Counted from the stretch's first letter, positions 38,360 to 48,228 are shown. The stretch: DNA of 64,000 nt from Crocosphaera watsonii WH 8501 (GCF_000167195.1 NZ_AADV02000001.1:372001-436000), one strand, 5' to 3'. Numbers and translations are program-made. Notes: generated from the sequence alone by a model not told the origin.

Positions 38360-39544
38360 TTATTTATAATAAATTCCTGCTTGTTTAAGACGGTTTAACG
38401 CTTCTCCTAATAGATCACAATCAGCAATTAAACTAATCCTTACATACCCTTCTCCTCCTTCACCAAAGGCATTGCCCGGGGTGAAAACAATGCCTGTTTT
38501 TTCCAAAACATCCAGAGCAAAATCTGTGGAATTCGTATTAGTTGGACAAGGAACCCAAAGATACATAGTTGCTTGAGAAGGTTTAATATTCCAACCTAAT
38601 TCTCCTAAACCTTTGATTAAAAAATCTCGTCTCGTTTGATAGCGTTCTTGAACTGTTTTAATATAACTATCGGGTAAGTTTAAAGCAGTCTCAGCAGCAG
38701 CTTGAACCGCCGAAAAAATACCATAATCTAGATTAGTTTTTAAGGTTCTTAAACCCTGAATAATCTCCCCATTTCCTACCACAAAACCCACACGCCAACC
38801 AGCCATGTTATAGGTTTTAGAAAGGGTATGAAATTCCACACCAATCTCTCTACCCCCAGGAATTTCTAATAAACTGGTGGGTTGATAACCATCAAAAGCT
38901 AATTCTGCATAACAGAGATCATGAACTAACATGATTTCGTAATGGGTTGCCCACTTAATAATCTCTTCAAAAAAGGCTCTCGGTGCGGTGGCTGTGGTAG
39001 GATTATTAGGATAATTAAAGTAGAGAATTTTCGCTGCCTTAGCAACATTTTCGGGGATAGAATTAAGATCAATTAACCAGTCTTTTTCTGCGGATAAAAT
39101 AAGCGGATAAAGATCAGCCCCAGCAATTAGGGGGCCGCGAAAATGAGCCGGATAAGAAGGACTGGGAACTAAGACCACATCCCCAGGATTGATGTAAGCT
39201 AAGGCTAAATGACCTAACCCTTCTTTTGAACCAATTAAGGGCAATGCTTCGCTACTGGGGTCGAGATCCACCCGATAACAGCGACGATACCAAGCGGTGA
39301 TGGCTTCCCGAAAACTAGCTGTTCCTTCAAAGGGTGGGTATCCGTGGGTTTGGGGCTTTTGTAAGGCTGCGATCGCCCCGTCTATGACCGGTTGGGGTGC
39401 CATACCGTCGGGGTTTCCCATGCCTAAGTCTATCAAATCTAATCCTTGTTCTCTGGCCTTAGCTTTGAGTTCGTCTAATCTAGCGAAAACGTAGGGAGGC
39501 AAAGCATTTAGGCGATCGGCACGAGGCATCCAACTCAAACTCAT
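38360..39544 (-). CDS. AlaC-type PLP aminotransferase (alanine/aspartate class)
   Basis: From ATG 39544 the protein has 394 residues and begins MSLSWMPRADRLNALPPYVF (an upstream ATG at 39574 is possible). It contains IDLGMGNPDG, PLIGSKEGLGHLALA, ILYFNYPNNPTTA and the PLP-lysine motif SKTYNMAGWRVGF. This resembles class I/II aminotransferases of the AlaC group, which make alanine from pyruvate and glutamate. In cyanobacteria, relatives are often labelled aspartate or LL-diaminopimelate aminotransferase, so the substrate is uncertain. Intact housekeeping gene. Confidence 0.82.
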   Translation of the reverse strand: MSLSWMPRADRLNALPPYVFARLDELKAKAREQGLDLIDLGMGNPDGMAPQPVIDGAIAALQKPQTHGYPPFEGTASFREAITAWYRRCYRVDLDPSSEALPLIGSKEGLGHLALAYINPGDVVLVPSPSYPAHFRGPLIAGADLYPLILSAEKDWLIDLNSIPENVAKAAKILYFNYPNNPTTATAPRAFFEEIIKWATHYEIMLVHDLCYAELAFDGYQPTSLLEIPGGREIGVEFHTLSKTYNMAGWRVGFVVGNGEIIQGLRTLKTNLDYGIFSAVQAAAETALNLPDSYIKTVQERYQTRRDFLIKGLGELGWNIKPSQATMYLWVPCPTNTNSTDFALDVLEKTGIVFTPGNAFGEGGEGYVRISLIADCDLLGEALNRLKQAGIYYK

Positions 39545-39621
39545 AGTCACAAGAGTTTTAAAAATTACCAGCAACCTTTTATTATAGCAAAATTTGTTAC
39601 AAACTTCTGAATTAATACCAT

Positions 39622-39650
39622 AAAAAAAAGTCCGCAGTGGTAGCGGACTT
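39622..39650 (-). terminator. intrinsic terminator of amt
   Basis: Read on the reverse strand: an 8-bp stem AAGTCCGC / GCGGACTT with a 7-base loop, followed by eight T, 27 bp after the amt stop codon. Confidence 0.85.
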
Positions 39651-39676
39651 ATGAGTTACGTGATGGGTGAAATTAA

Positions 39677-41167
39677 TTAAATTCCAGCCCCTGTGGTAAC
39701 ATCTTCATCAGCCGTAGAAGAACCTGAACCGGAAAAAGTATCCGTTTCTTTAAGAAAACCAGCATAAGCTTCCATTCCATGTTCTCCAACATCGAGACCT
39801 TCGAGTTCTTCTTCGGGACTGACACGGATACCCATGGTTGACTTGAGAACAGTCCAGACAATGCCACTGAAGATGGCTGTAAACGCACCAATGGCAACGA
39901 TACCAACAATTTGACTTCCTAATTGAGCAAAACCGCCACCGTAGAATAGACCACTTTCTGTGTTAAATAAGCCAACTGCGAGGGTTCCCCAGATGCCGTT
40001 GACTAAGTGAACAGAAACCGCCCCAACGGGGTCATCAATTTTGAGAAGAGAATCAATCATGCTGACGGAATAAACGACAATCACACCAGCAACAGCACCG
40101 ATGATCACAGCACCGAAATAGGATACTCCATCACAACCGGCGGTAATACCGACTAATCCGGCTAAAATACCATTGATAATCATAGAAAGGTCTGGTTTAC
40201 CGTCTTTAAACCAAGCGACGAAAGTAGCAGCAACACCACCAGCGGCAGCAGCTAAGTTGGTGGTAACAGCAATATAGGGAACAGCCTCATCAGCAGCTAA
40301 CTGAGAACCTGGGTTAAATCCAAACCAACCGATCCAAAGGATAAGACAGCCCAAAGTAGCAATACTCATATTGTGTCCAGGAATGGCTTGGGGACGACCC
40401 TCCACATATTTACCCATTCTCGGCCCGAGGATAGCTGCCCCCATCAATGCAGCCCAACCCCCAACGGAGTGAACTACGGTAGAACCAGCAAAGTCACTAA
40501 AACCAATGGACCCTAACCAACCATTACCAGTCCAAACCCAGTGGCCGGTAATGGGATAGGAAATACCTACTAACAGTAAGCTAAAGATGATGAAGTCAGT
40601 AAACTTGATCCTTTCAGCAACTGCCCCAGAAACGATGGTGGCTGCGGTTCCGGCAAAGGCTGCTTGGAATAAGAAAGCTACGGATATAGGGAGTCCAGCA
40701 GGGAAGGGGTCGAGTCCGTAGGTTGCAGGTTCTCCACTAAGGAACCATCCTCCAAAGCCAATGAAGGGATTTTCGGGGCCACCAAACATCAGAGAATAAC
40801 CGATCGCCCAATAAGCTAGAGTAGCTAAGGCAAAGACAATCAGGTTCTTGGAGAGAATGTTAACGGCATTCTTCTGACGACAAAAGCCGGTTTCTAGCAT
40901 CCCGAAACCTGCATTCATGAAAATAACCAGGATCGCTGCAATCAATACCCAGATAGCATTGAGGGTTCCTTGCAGTTGCGCAATGGCTTCAGAGTTACCT
41001 TCAGCAGTAATTAATTCTACACTTTCCGCTACAACAGCTTTATTCCAAACGATGGTAATAATAGCCGCTAGGGGAATACAAGCAATCCAATAAGGAGAGA
41101 AGGATCTGGCGATTACTTTTAACGGTTGCCAGATAGGTACATCTTTTTTTGTTCTTGTTGATACCAT
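39677..41167 (-). CDS. amt1: ammonium transporter, Amt family
   Basis: The 496-residue protein has about a dozen hydrophobic segments and the Amt signatures [19 protein letters not shown] and the later [21 protein letters not shown] with the twin pore histidines. It imports ammonium across the plasma membrane. A long N-terminus with a first hydrophobic segment (residues 28-46) may be a cleaved or retained leader. The cytoplasmic tail ([17 protein letters not shown]) matches Amt proteins regulated by PII. I searched upstream for an NtcA site (GTA-N8-TAC) and found none convincing. Intact. Confidence 0.9.
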   Translation of the reverse strand: MVSTRTKKDVPIWQPLKVIARSFSPYWIACIPLAAIITIVWNKAVVAESVELITAEGNSEAIAQLQGTLNAIWVLIAAILVIFMNAGFGMLETGFCRQKNAVNILSKNLIVFALATLAYWAIGYSLMFGGPENPFIGFGGWFLSGEPATYGLDPFPAGLPISVAFLFQAAFAGTAATIVSGAVAERIKFTDFIIFSLLLVGISYPITGHWVWTGNGWLGSIGFSDFAGSTVVHSVGGWAALMGAAILGPRMGKYVEGRPQAIPGHNMSIATLGCLILWIGWFGFNPGSQLAADEAVPYIAVTTNLAAAAGGVAATFVAWFKDGKPDLSMIINGILAGLVGITAGCDGVSYFGAVIIGAVAGVIVVYSVSMIDSLLKIDDPVGAVSVHLVNGIWGTLAVGLFNTESGLFYGGGFAQLGSQIVGIVAIGAFTAIFSGIVWTVLKSTMGIRVSPEEELEGLDVGEHGMEAYAGFLKETDTFSGSGSSTADEDVTTGAGI

Positions 41168-41351
41168 TTTAGGAGATGATGTAAGAAAATCATTTACACC
41201 GGAAATGACTGAATATTGAGTTAAGGGTCTCTGGTTCAGTTATTTCCTTCTTTAGTGTATAAACTCTAAAGATAATTCCTGGATTTTGTCAAGGTCACTT
41301 AAGGATTTTCCCTAAATTATGCTAAAAATCTTTAACTTTTTCTAATTTGTT

Positions 41352-41429
41352 ATGACCCAAGAACATTTTGACCAACAAATGATGCAACGCTGTTTAACCT
41401 TAGCTCGTCAAGCTCTTGGTTATACTTCT
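41352..41429 (+). pseudogene. ribD: riboflavin biosynthesis deaminase/reductase, first 26 codons
   Basis: MTQEHFDQQMMQRCLTLARQ then ALGYTS is the N-terminus of RibD, which deaminates and reduces the pyrimidine intermediate of riboflavin synthesis. The frame is cut between codons by a group II intron starting GTGCG at 41430. The expected continuation (SPNPLVGAV) does not follow the intron, so the gene is broken by more than a removable intron. RibD is normally essential, so another copy or the 3' part elsewhere is expected. Confidence 0.75.
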
Positions 41430-42253
41430 GTGCGATTCGTTGAGCTAAAAAGCTGACATCCAAGTACATCACAAGGATACAGCGTGTAGCTCATTCAAGA
41501 GCCTTCTAAAGGCAATTCAATGGTTAAACGACCAATCTACCCCAAAGATGAAAAACAAGAGCCTTAAAGCTCAATTTTCAAGGGGCAGAACACAAAGGTC
41601 AGAAGGGTAAAAACAATACCCGAACGGTAAAAACCAAAGAAAAGTTTACAAACTTAAGTAGTAATTACCGAATTAACTAAGTAGGGATAACCGAACAGTA
41701 AACGAACCTAGAAACTTGAATAACTGTTGGTTTGTTGGCTAAAGGAGCCATACTCGGAATCAAGGGAGAAATCCCGAGAGTAACGACATAACCCTCCGTT
41801 TTGGACTTAGTAAACCCAGGACGGAAGCAGGGATAAAAGGGGATACCCACTGTGAAACAGCACAAGAAATCCTCAAGTCAATCGGTCACGGTTAAACATT
41901 ACGTTAAATCATCGACTTGAACCCTCAAAAAACCGAAGTAGCCAAATCTGTTTGATAGGCTGTGTTCAAAAGAACAAGGTGAAAAGTGGAGTTTTTGAAG
42001 TAACATCCGCACAGATTCCTAAAAGTAACCTGGGGGAGAGATGAAACCTAACACCGATATACCCAAACCAACGGAACGAATTAAGTCCATGATTGCTCTT
42101 ACCACTGGTCGGTAGGTAAGTAGGAACAAACTTAACCGCAAGGGTCATGGATGTGAGAAGCAATAAGAAGCTAATGCCTACTTGTAATAAGTATGGATAT
42201 GCTGACGTATTGCTGGTCTATTAGTAAGAAATAGTCTTTATTAGAGGTAGTTA

Positions 42254-44008
42254 ATGTCGAATGCGAGTATAACCAAGACTACGCCAGAATGGAACACAAT
42301 CAACTGGGCAAAAGTCCAGAGGAAAGTGTTTAAGCTTCAAAAGAGAATATTTCAAGCTGTTAAATCAGGTAATAAAGTTAAAGCTAAAAAGCTTCAGAAG
42401 TTACTGTTAAAGTCACACTACGCAAAGCTCTTAGCCATACGCAAAGTGACCCAAGACAACCAAGGCAAGAAAACTGCCGGAGTTGATGGGAAAAAGGCAC
42501 TACACCCTAACCAAAGAATAAAGTTAGTCAAAGAATTAACTTTAAAAGGTTACAAAGCAAAGGCACTCAGACGGGTATGGATTCCCAACCACAGAAGAGA
42601 TGAAAAACGTGGATTGGGGATACCCACCATGAAAGATAGAGTAATGCAAGCCTTGGTTAAATCAGCCTTAGAACCATATTGGGAAGCCCAATTTGAGGGA
42701 ACATCCTATGGTTTTCGTCCAGGCAGAAGCGCACACGATGCTATCACCAGAATATACACAGCAATTAATAAGAAAGCTAGGTATGTACTAGATGCCGATA
42801 TCGCCAAGTGCTTTGACAAGATTAACCATGATTACCTACTGTCTAAAGTAGATTGTCCACACAACATCAAAAGAATCATTAAACAATGGTTAGAATGCGG
42901 CGTTATGGACAAAGGCATCTTAGAGGAAACCGATTCGGGAACACCTCAAGGTGGTGTAATAAGCCCACTATTGGCTAACATTGCACTACACGGAATGATA
43001 AAAGATACAGAAAACCACTTCCCCCGTACAAAACGTAAGGAAGATGGAAGTCTACACAGGGAGTATAAACCCAAAATCATCCGTTATGCCGATGATTTCG
43101 TAGTTCTCCACGAGGATTACGACGTTATTCTACAATGTAAAACTTTAATTGCACAATGGCTAGAAAAGGTCGGATTGGAACTCAAACCAGAAAAAACCTC
43201 CATCAGACATACCCTAAAAAGTATTGAACATGACGGGAAAACCATTGACCCCGGTTTCGATTTCCTTGGATTCAACATAAGGTCATACCCCGTTGGAAAA
43301 CACCACTCCGGTAAAACAGGAGGAAATTCAAAATGGGGGATAGAATCCAAAGCAATAGGTTTCAAAACCTTAATCAAACCAAGCAAGAAAAAGATACTGG
43401 CGCATCATGAGGCAATCAAAGAGGTTGTAAAAGCCAACAAGAAAGCCCCACAAGAAGTGTTAATCGCAAGATTAAACCCCATAATCCGAGGATGGTGTAA
43501 TTATTACCGAACTGTAACAAGTAGAGAAACATTCTCATCCGAAGATTCAATATTATGGAATACACTTAGAGCCTGGACAGTAAACAGGAAAAAGAAAGAG
43601 ACACCACTGTATGATGCCCTCAAAAAATATTTCTCATACGGAAAACAAGGGAAATGGACATTCCAAACAAGGGAATATGTCCTCTATCACCACACCGAAA
43701 CGGAAATTAAGAGACATACACTGGTTAAGCCTGAATCATCACCCTACGACGGGAACTGGACTTACTGGAGCAAAAGAAGAGGTACATATACTGGGACACC
43801 AGCCAGGGTTGCGAAACTCTTAAAGAAACAGAAAGGTATATGCCCTCAATGCAAGCAACACTTCACACCTGAAGACTTGATAGAAGTTGACCACATCATC
43901 CCGAAATCGAAAGGTGGAAAGGATACTTACAACAACCTACAAGCTCTACATCGTCACTGTCACGATGCCAAAAGCAAAAATGACTACCTCTATGATTGGC
44001 ACTTATAA
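42254..44008 (+). CDS. ltrA: group II intron reverse transcriptase/maturase with HNH domain
   Basis: The 584-residue protein is intact: reverse transcriptase blocks with GFRPGRSAHDAI, DSGTPQGGVISPLLANIAL and the catalytic YADD at 278-281. The maturase domain X follows, and then a C-terminal HNH endonuclease (CPQCKQHF, VDHIIPKSKGGKD, LHRHCHDAK). It splices the intron RNA and drives its retrohoming. All domains look complete, so the protein could act on this or other introns in trans even though this locus is rearranged. Confidence 0.93.
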   Translation: MSNASITKTTPEWNTINWAKVQRKVFKLQKRIFQAVKSGNKVKAKKLQKLLLKSHYAKLLAIRKVTQDNQGKKTAGVDGKKALHPNQRIKLVKELTLKGYKAKALRRVWIPNHRRDEKRGLGIPTMKDRVMQALVKSALEPYWEAQFEGTSYGFRPGRSAHDAITRIYTAINKKARYVLDADIAKCFDKINHDYLLSKVDCPHNIKRIIKQWLECGVMDKGILEETDSGTPQGGVISPLLANIALHGMIKDTENHFPRTKRKEDGSLHREYKPKIIRYADDFVVLHEDYDVILQCKTLIAQWLEKVGLELKPEKTSIRHTLKSIEHDGKTIDPGFDFLGFNIRSYPVGKHHSGKTGGNSKWGIESKAIGFKTLIKPSKKKILAHHEAIKEVVKANKKAPQEVLIARLNPIIRGWCNYYRTVTSRETFSSEDSILWNTLRAWTVNRKKKETPLYDALKKYFSYGKQGKWTFQTREYVLYHHTETEIKRHTLVKPESSPYDGNWTYWSKRRGTYTGTPARVAKLLKKQKGICPQCKQHFTPEDLIEVDHIIPKSKGGKDTYNNLQALHRHCHDAKSKNDYLYDWHL

Positions 44009-44065
44009 TGGCTATGAATGGAAAGACGATGTATTAACAGTACCCTAGACAAGGGACTAATTGCC

Positions 44066-44101
44066 GAGAGCCGTGTGAGGTGAAAGTCTCACGCACGGTT
44101 C
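44066..44101 (+). ncRNA. group II intron domain V
   Basis: A 34-36 nt hairpin, GAGCCGTGTGAGG, then a GAAA-type tetraloop region, then TCTCACGCACGGTTC, with the AGC...GUU catalytic arrangement typical of domain V, 58 bp after the maturase stop. Confidence 0.88.
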
Positions 44102-44144
44102 GGAATGGGAGGAGAGGAAGGTGACTTCCTTTTCGACCCCTAAT

Positions 44145-44547
44145 CATCTATCCCCCAGGTTACTTTTAGGAATCTATGTGGATGATCCAACCAATTCTCC
44201 ACTTTTCACCTTGTTCTTTTTGAACGCAGCCTGTCAAACAGATTTGGCTACATGATGCTTTTGAGGGTTCAAGTCGATGATTCAACGAAAATGTTTTAAC
44301 CATGACCGATTGACTCATGGAACGGCTTATCATGCTGCTTCATGACGGGTTCCCTTTTTAACCCTGCTTCCATCCTGGGTTTACTAAGTCCAAAACGGAG
44401 GGTTATGTCGTCACTCTTAGGATTACTCCTTTTGATTCCGAGCGTGGTTCCTTTAGCCAACAAATCAACAGTTATTCTGTTTTTTAAGGTACAGAACGAG
44501 CTACACGCTTATACTTAGTACAAGCTTTCTAGCTCAACGAATCGCAC
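44145..44547 (-). mobile_element. inverted 5' fragment of a second group II intron
   Basis: On the reverse strand from 44547 the sequence begins GTGCGATTCGTTGAGCT and follows the first 630 bp of the upstream intron with scattered differences and a 220-bp shorter loop. It stops exactly at the 3' end of the first intron. The segment aligned with EBS1 is different (GGTTGGATCATCC in place of GAAGTAACATCC), so this copy had another target. It has no maturase and no domain V, and sits in the 3' end of a tnpB gene. Confidence 0.85.
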
Positions 44548-44682
44548 GGTGCGGCCAACATCTTGAGAAAAGTAAAGGCAAGGCTTGAATTAGATTTGAG
44601 TCGAGTCAATAGAGGCGTTTTGACAACGCCCATCAGAGTTAGACTTTGGGCTAATTCTGTGCAGGAATCCCCCCGCTTGTAG
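44548..44682 (+). pseudogene. tnpB: TnpB (IS200/IS605-type RNA-guided nuclease), C-terminal 44 codons
   Basis: Directly after the intron border the frame reads GAANILRKVKARLELDLSRV, then NRGVLTTPIRVRLW to a TAG at 44680. GAANILRKV is the usual end of cyanobacterial TnpB proteins, after the catalytic Asp of the RuvC domain. The rest of the gene is missing because the intron pair and the deletion end here. It is followed by the right-end hairpin of the element. Confidence 0.65.
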
Positions 44683-44698
44683 CGGGCGGGAGTGTCAA
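44668..44698 (+). repeat. IS200/IS605-type right-end hairpin
   Basis: CCCCCCGCTTGTAGCGGGCGGG forms a stem in two short arms (CCCGC/GCGGG) and is followed by AGTGTCAA, the common right end of TnpB elements in cyanobacteria. It would also be the 3' region of the guide (omega) RNA. Confidence 0.6.
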
Positions 44699-44715
44699 TT
44701 CCCACCCTTGTTGAT

Positions 44716-46356
44716 CTACTTTCTGCCAGCAGGTGGTGCAACTGTACCATTCAATTTAGGAGTTGAAGGAGAATCTGAGTTAGGTGATGGTTCTACTGGA
44801 GCAGAGGGAGCCTGATTTTTGGGAGTTTCTGGAATGGGGGAGGGTTCAACACGGGGCTTAGGTTCCGTTGGTGTTTTCGGCGTAGGAGCAGTGGAATTTT
44901 CTGGATTGGGAGCAGGACTTTTAGGCTCTGTGGGAGCCGATGGAGCCTGATTTTGGGGAGCTTGAGGAATGGGAGAGGCTTCAACAGGAGGTTTGGGTTC
45001 CGTTGGTGTTTTCGGCGTAGGAGTAGTGGAATTTTCTGGATTAGGAGCAGGACTTTTAGGCTCTGTGGGAACAGATGGAGCTTGATTTTGGGGAGTTTCA
45101 GGAATGGGAGAGGCTTCAACAGGAGGTTTGGGTTCCGTTGGTGTTTTCGGCGTAGGAGTAGTGGAATTTTCTGGATTAGGAGCAGGACTTTTAGGCTCTG
45201 TGGGAACAGATGGAGCCTGATTTTGGGGAGCTTGAGGCGCAGGAGTGGGAGAAGGTTGGGTTTGAGTGTTTGTGTCCTTTTCAACAACACCAGTTCCACA
45301 GATTTTGGAATCGTACCGAAAGATAACCTTCACCCTTGTTGATTGAGGAAAACTTAAAGCCCTGACTTGTTGTAATCCCTGATTATTCAAAAGGCCATAG
45401 CCTGAACTTTGAGTTATAAAGGGGGGTTTGCGTAATTGTCCATTACTATTAACAACAACATTGTAAATGGCACTTCCTTCTAATTTCAGGTTACAAGCAG
45501 CTTTTGGATAGTTTCCTCTAACCGTCTTCATTTGAGTCGGTTTCAAGGTTACTCCGGTTTGCTGCATCCACTCTAAATCCCTATCTCTCGCTTCTTCCTT
45601 TGTTGTACCTTGAGCATTGTAGGTTAAATTCTCGGCTCCTTTTAAAGTATCTTGTAAAAGATTTCTGATAATTTGCTGCTGTCGATCTGGGTTGTTATTG
45701 GGATTACGAGTGATAGAAGGGTTATTGGTCGATGGATTTTGATTATTAGGTCCTTGAAACAGTGGATTATTGGGTTTACGGGGAGTGGGATCGCCAAAAT
45801 TAAGAGCTTGACGGGGATTAGGGGTTTCAGCATTCTCCAGGTTTGGAACTGGGACTGGAGGAGTTTTTGGGGTTGGGGTTTGTTGGGAAGGAGGGGGTAA
45901 AGGAGTCCGAGAGATGGGTGAAGGAGGAGGGTTAAAAGAGCGTCTTGGTGGGAGTGCAATGGGAATTCTATTGTAGTTGTTGTAAGAATTGAGGGGAGGT
46001 AAAGGGGGTAAAGCTGGAGGGGTAGGTAGGTTACTGAAATTGTTGGGTAGAGAAGATCCTAAAGAGGGAGAATCTAGCATGGGGAGATCCCCTAAACTTG
46101 AATTAGGAAACTCTGGTACGGCCGACACCCCTGAATTTTGCTCAGGAAGACGATTTTGTTCGTTAGGGTTTAATTCAATCACGGGAACATTGATCTCTCC
46201 TGATTCTGAGACTTCTGGCTCAGAGGTGGGTAAATTAGTAACATAGGGAAGCAGTAAAAATAAAGCTAGACCATGAAGCCCTACAGAAAGGACAGTAGAG
46301 ATAAGATTAGAATTAAAAAGGCCAAGGGGCGCGCTCTTAAAATATGAGGAAGCCAT
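44716..46356 (-). CDS. TonB-family C-terminal domain protein with proline-rich tail repeats
   Basis: The 546-residue protein has an N-terminal membrane segment (residues 17-40, ISTVLSVGLHGLALFLLLPY), a long Pro/Asn-rich spacer, and a TonB-like C-terminal domain at about 275-350 (CNLKLEGSAIYNVVVNSNGQ to VKVIFRYDSKICG). A second proline-rich tail of three 45-residue repeats follows (each with PTEPKSPAPNPENST). In ordinary TonB the receptor-binding domain is at the very end, so the tail is unusual. It probably spans the periplasm; a link to outer-membrane transport is inferred from the domain only. It stops 18 bp beyond the TnpB element. Confidence 0.75.
   Translation of the reverse strand: MASSYFKSAPLGLFNSNLISTVLSVGLHGLALFLLLPYVTNLPTSEPEVSESGEINVPVIELNPNEQNRLPEQNSGVSAVPEFPNSSLGDLPMLDSPSLGSSLPNNFSNLPTPPALPPLPPLNSYNNYNRIPIALPPRRSFNPPPSPISRTPLPPPSQQTPTPKTPPVPVPNLENAETPNPRQALNFGDPTPRKPNNPLFQGPNNQNPSTNNPSITRNPNNNPDRQQQIIRNLLQDTLKGAENLTYNAQGTTKEEARDRDLEWMQQTGVTLKPTQMKTVRGNYPKAACNLKLEGSAIYNVVVNSNGQLRKPPFITQSSGYGLLNNQGLQQVRALSFPQSTRVKVIFRYDSKICGTGVVEKDTNTQTQPSPTPAPQAPQNQAPSVPTEPKSPAPNPENSTTPTPKTPTEPKPPVEASPIPETPQNQAPSVPTEPKSPAPNPENSTTPTPKTPTEPKPPVEASPIPQAPQNQAPSAPTEPKSPAPNPENSTAPTPKTPTEPKPRVEPSPIPETPKNQAPSAPVEPSPNSDSPSTPKLNGTVAPPAGRK
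44810..45230. repeat. 135-bp in-frame tandem repeat
   Basis: The marker CCTGATTTTGGGGAG or a close variant recurs at 44810, 44945, 45080 and 45215, a period of exactly 135 bp (45 codons). The middle two units are nearly identical, which indicates recent duplication. Confidence 0.9.
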
Positions 46357-46488
46357 GGTGGTTATATCTAAGTTTTTATAACGTAGTTGCTATTCTGTCT
46401 ATTTATAGCAAATGTCGTGTCACCATGGCATTTAGTTTGTTCCGCACGCCATAAATACCCTCAAAAAAGCAACATTTTTCCGTGGGAC

Positions 46489-46525
46489 GGGGCTGTGGGG
46501 CGAATGCGATTCGCCCCACAGCCCC
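46489..46525. repeat. perfect 17-bp stem hairpin
   Basis: GGGGCTGTGGGGCGAAT, a GCG loop and the exact complement. It lies between the TonB-like gene start and IS copy 2 in a gap (46357-46582) with no other feature. There is no T-run on either strand, so it is not a standard terminator. Confidence 0.85.
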
Positions 46526-46709
46526 TCATGAATTGCGGGCAATAATTTTGATACAATACAATTAAGCGGTTATACCTCAAAATTGGACTTTGGAAAAAAA
46601 AAATTGTTAGCGTATATTTTACGCTAAACTAAAATCCCAAAATATCGGCTCTGTATCAGTCAATAAAATTGGCTGGCAAATAGGGCTAATCTATAGATTC
46701 TGAGGAAAA

Positions 46710-48149
46710 CTAAGGAGCTTTTAAGTTTTCAGTTGATTTTTTGCTCCCTTTCTTGATAACATCATGACGAGTTCGTGGGGCTTTTTTGTAACCTTTAATA
46801 CGTCCGGAAGAAAAACCTCGACGTTTGGGAAATTTGGCGAAAGTCCCCAAGGTCGTAATTATTCTTGAAAAGTCTCTTTGAACTAGACTAGGGGTGATTT
46901 TGATGGATTTATTAGTCTTCAAATACTGTTCCCAATCACGGGGTAAAACCACAGCTAATTTTCTGGCAGCCCACAAATTTACATAAGAAAGAAGTGTTAG
47001 TTTAAACCAATTTTCTTCATGATGTACATCGGGAGTTAAATAAGATGTCATCAATAATCTTTATTTACCAAATCGAAAAAGATGTTCCATGTCATAACGT
47101 TGTCGATAACACTGATAACAATCAACTAAACTTAACTCATCGCGCCGAGAACCAATAACAATAAGCCGCATAGGTTTCCAAATACTATTTCTTTCTTGAT
47201 CTCTGACAACAATCTGGAGTAAAGTAAAGGGGTGATTGTTCATTTTATAGTTTTTAGTTCCTCTCATTAACATCTGTTTCCATCCCGAAATAGTCACTGT
47301 TAATTGACGACCTTTTTTCGTTGTAAAGGGAACATGATGAACTTCATCAGTTTCAGTCCAAGTTTGGTCATCTTTAAGGTCAAATTTATCCCCATACCAA
47401 CGGGGATGTCCCGAAGTTTTGGCTTGATTTGGGTCCCGAATAAATTGACGATAAAAAACTCGGTCACTTCTAACTCTTGTAATATTAACTACGTCTTCAT
47501 GCTTAACTTGTTCCCCAATAAAATCCTTTTGGCTGTAGTCACTATCAGCCACTAAGACAGATAATTTATCAGAAAATAAAGAACTTTGCCAGATTTTTTT
47601 TAGTTGTTGATTGCCTTGATTTACTCCTTTATGTTTAGAGGGAACTCGCTCTCCTGATAAGGGGACAGCCCAAGGGACTTTTTCTGTGTCTATTTGGTCA
47701 GGTAAAGCGCAGACAACGGAATAACAATGTCCAATATTAATGGGTTTATTTCCCTTAATTGGATTGGGGTAATGAATAAAGGTTTTATCCGCTAACGTTT
47801 CGGCAAACGGTCGTGGACAGGGAGTTGTGTCAATACCAAATAAGTTATAATATTTTGAAATGGGAGGAATTGTTCTCGATACCGCTGAAAATAAAGTCTC
47901 AATTCTCTGTTCATAATTAGGGTCAGTTTGAGTGGGTAAAAACTCTTGAATTCCTCTATATAAACTGTTATAATCTCTTCTAAATAAAGGATTGAGAGAC
48001 AATTCAACGACTGAGTGAGCTTGTTGGTTACTGGAGAGGGCCTCGAGTAATTCTATAATAGTTTCTTTTCTAGCTTTTAGTCCTTGGAAGAGGTTAGACC
48101 TCCACACCAGGAATTCCTCGACAGACGTAGCCGTTTCATTTTTGGTCAT
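46710..48149 (-). pseudogene. transposase of the two-gene IS, copy 2 (nonsense)
   Basis: The frame is whole except for TAA at 47061-47063, just after YRQRYDMEHLFRFGK; copy 3 has CAA there. The Y-2-R-3-E-6-K signature and both upstream Asp blocks are intact. The last 117 codons (47060-46710) stay open in the same frame. A single C-to-T change thus removes the C-terminal quarter. Confidence 0.9.
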
Positions 48150-48228
48150 TTTTGAAATTTATTACCTTATAAATTAGCGGAATATATACGCTAACATCAA
48201 AAGAGGTTGTTTGTTACAGTTAAGGCTA

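Larger units (their letters stand above)
41430..44144 (+). mobile_element. group II intron in ribD
   Basis: The intron starts GTGCGATTCG (GUGYG consensus), encodes a reverse transcriptase/maturase in domain IV, and has a domain V hairpin at 44066-44101 and a domain VI with a likely bulged A, ending near CCCCTAAT at 44144. The stretch TGAAGTAACATC near 41996 contains GAAGTA, complementary to TACTTC just upstream of the insertion site, a plausible EBS1-IBS1 pair. About 220 bp near 41465-41690 are absent from the second intron copy. The 3' flank is not ribD but an inverted intron fragment. Confidence 0.85.

Noticed and set aside
41168-41351. NtcA-binding site (GTA-N8-TAC) upstream of amt1
   Set aside because: The nearest GTA...TAC pair has an 11-base spacer; no proper site found.
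44529-44750. Minus-strand open frame of 73 codons
   Set aside because: It crosses the intron end and the TnpB right end in antisense; the plus-strand TnpB frame explains the conservation better.
44793-45959. Long open frames antisense to or in other frames of the TonB-like gene
   Set aside because: They arise from the repetitive proline codons of the real gene in other frames and show no domain.
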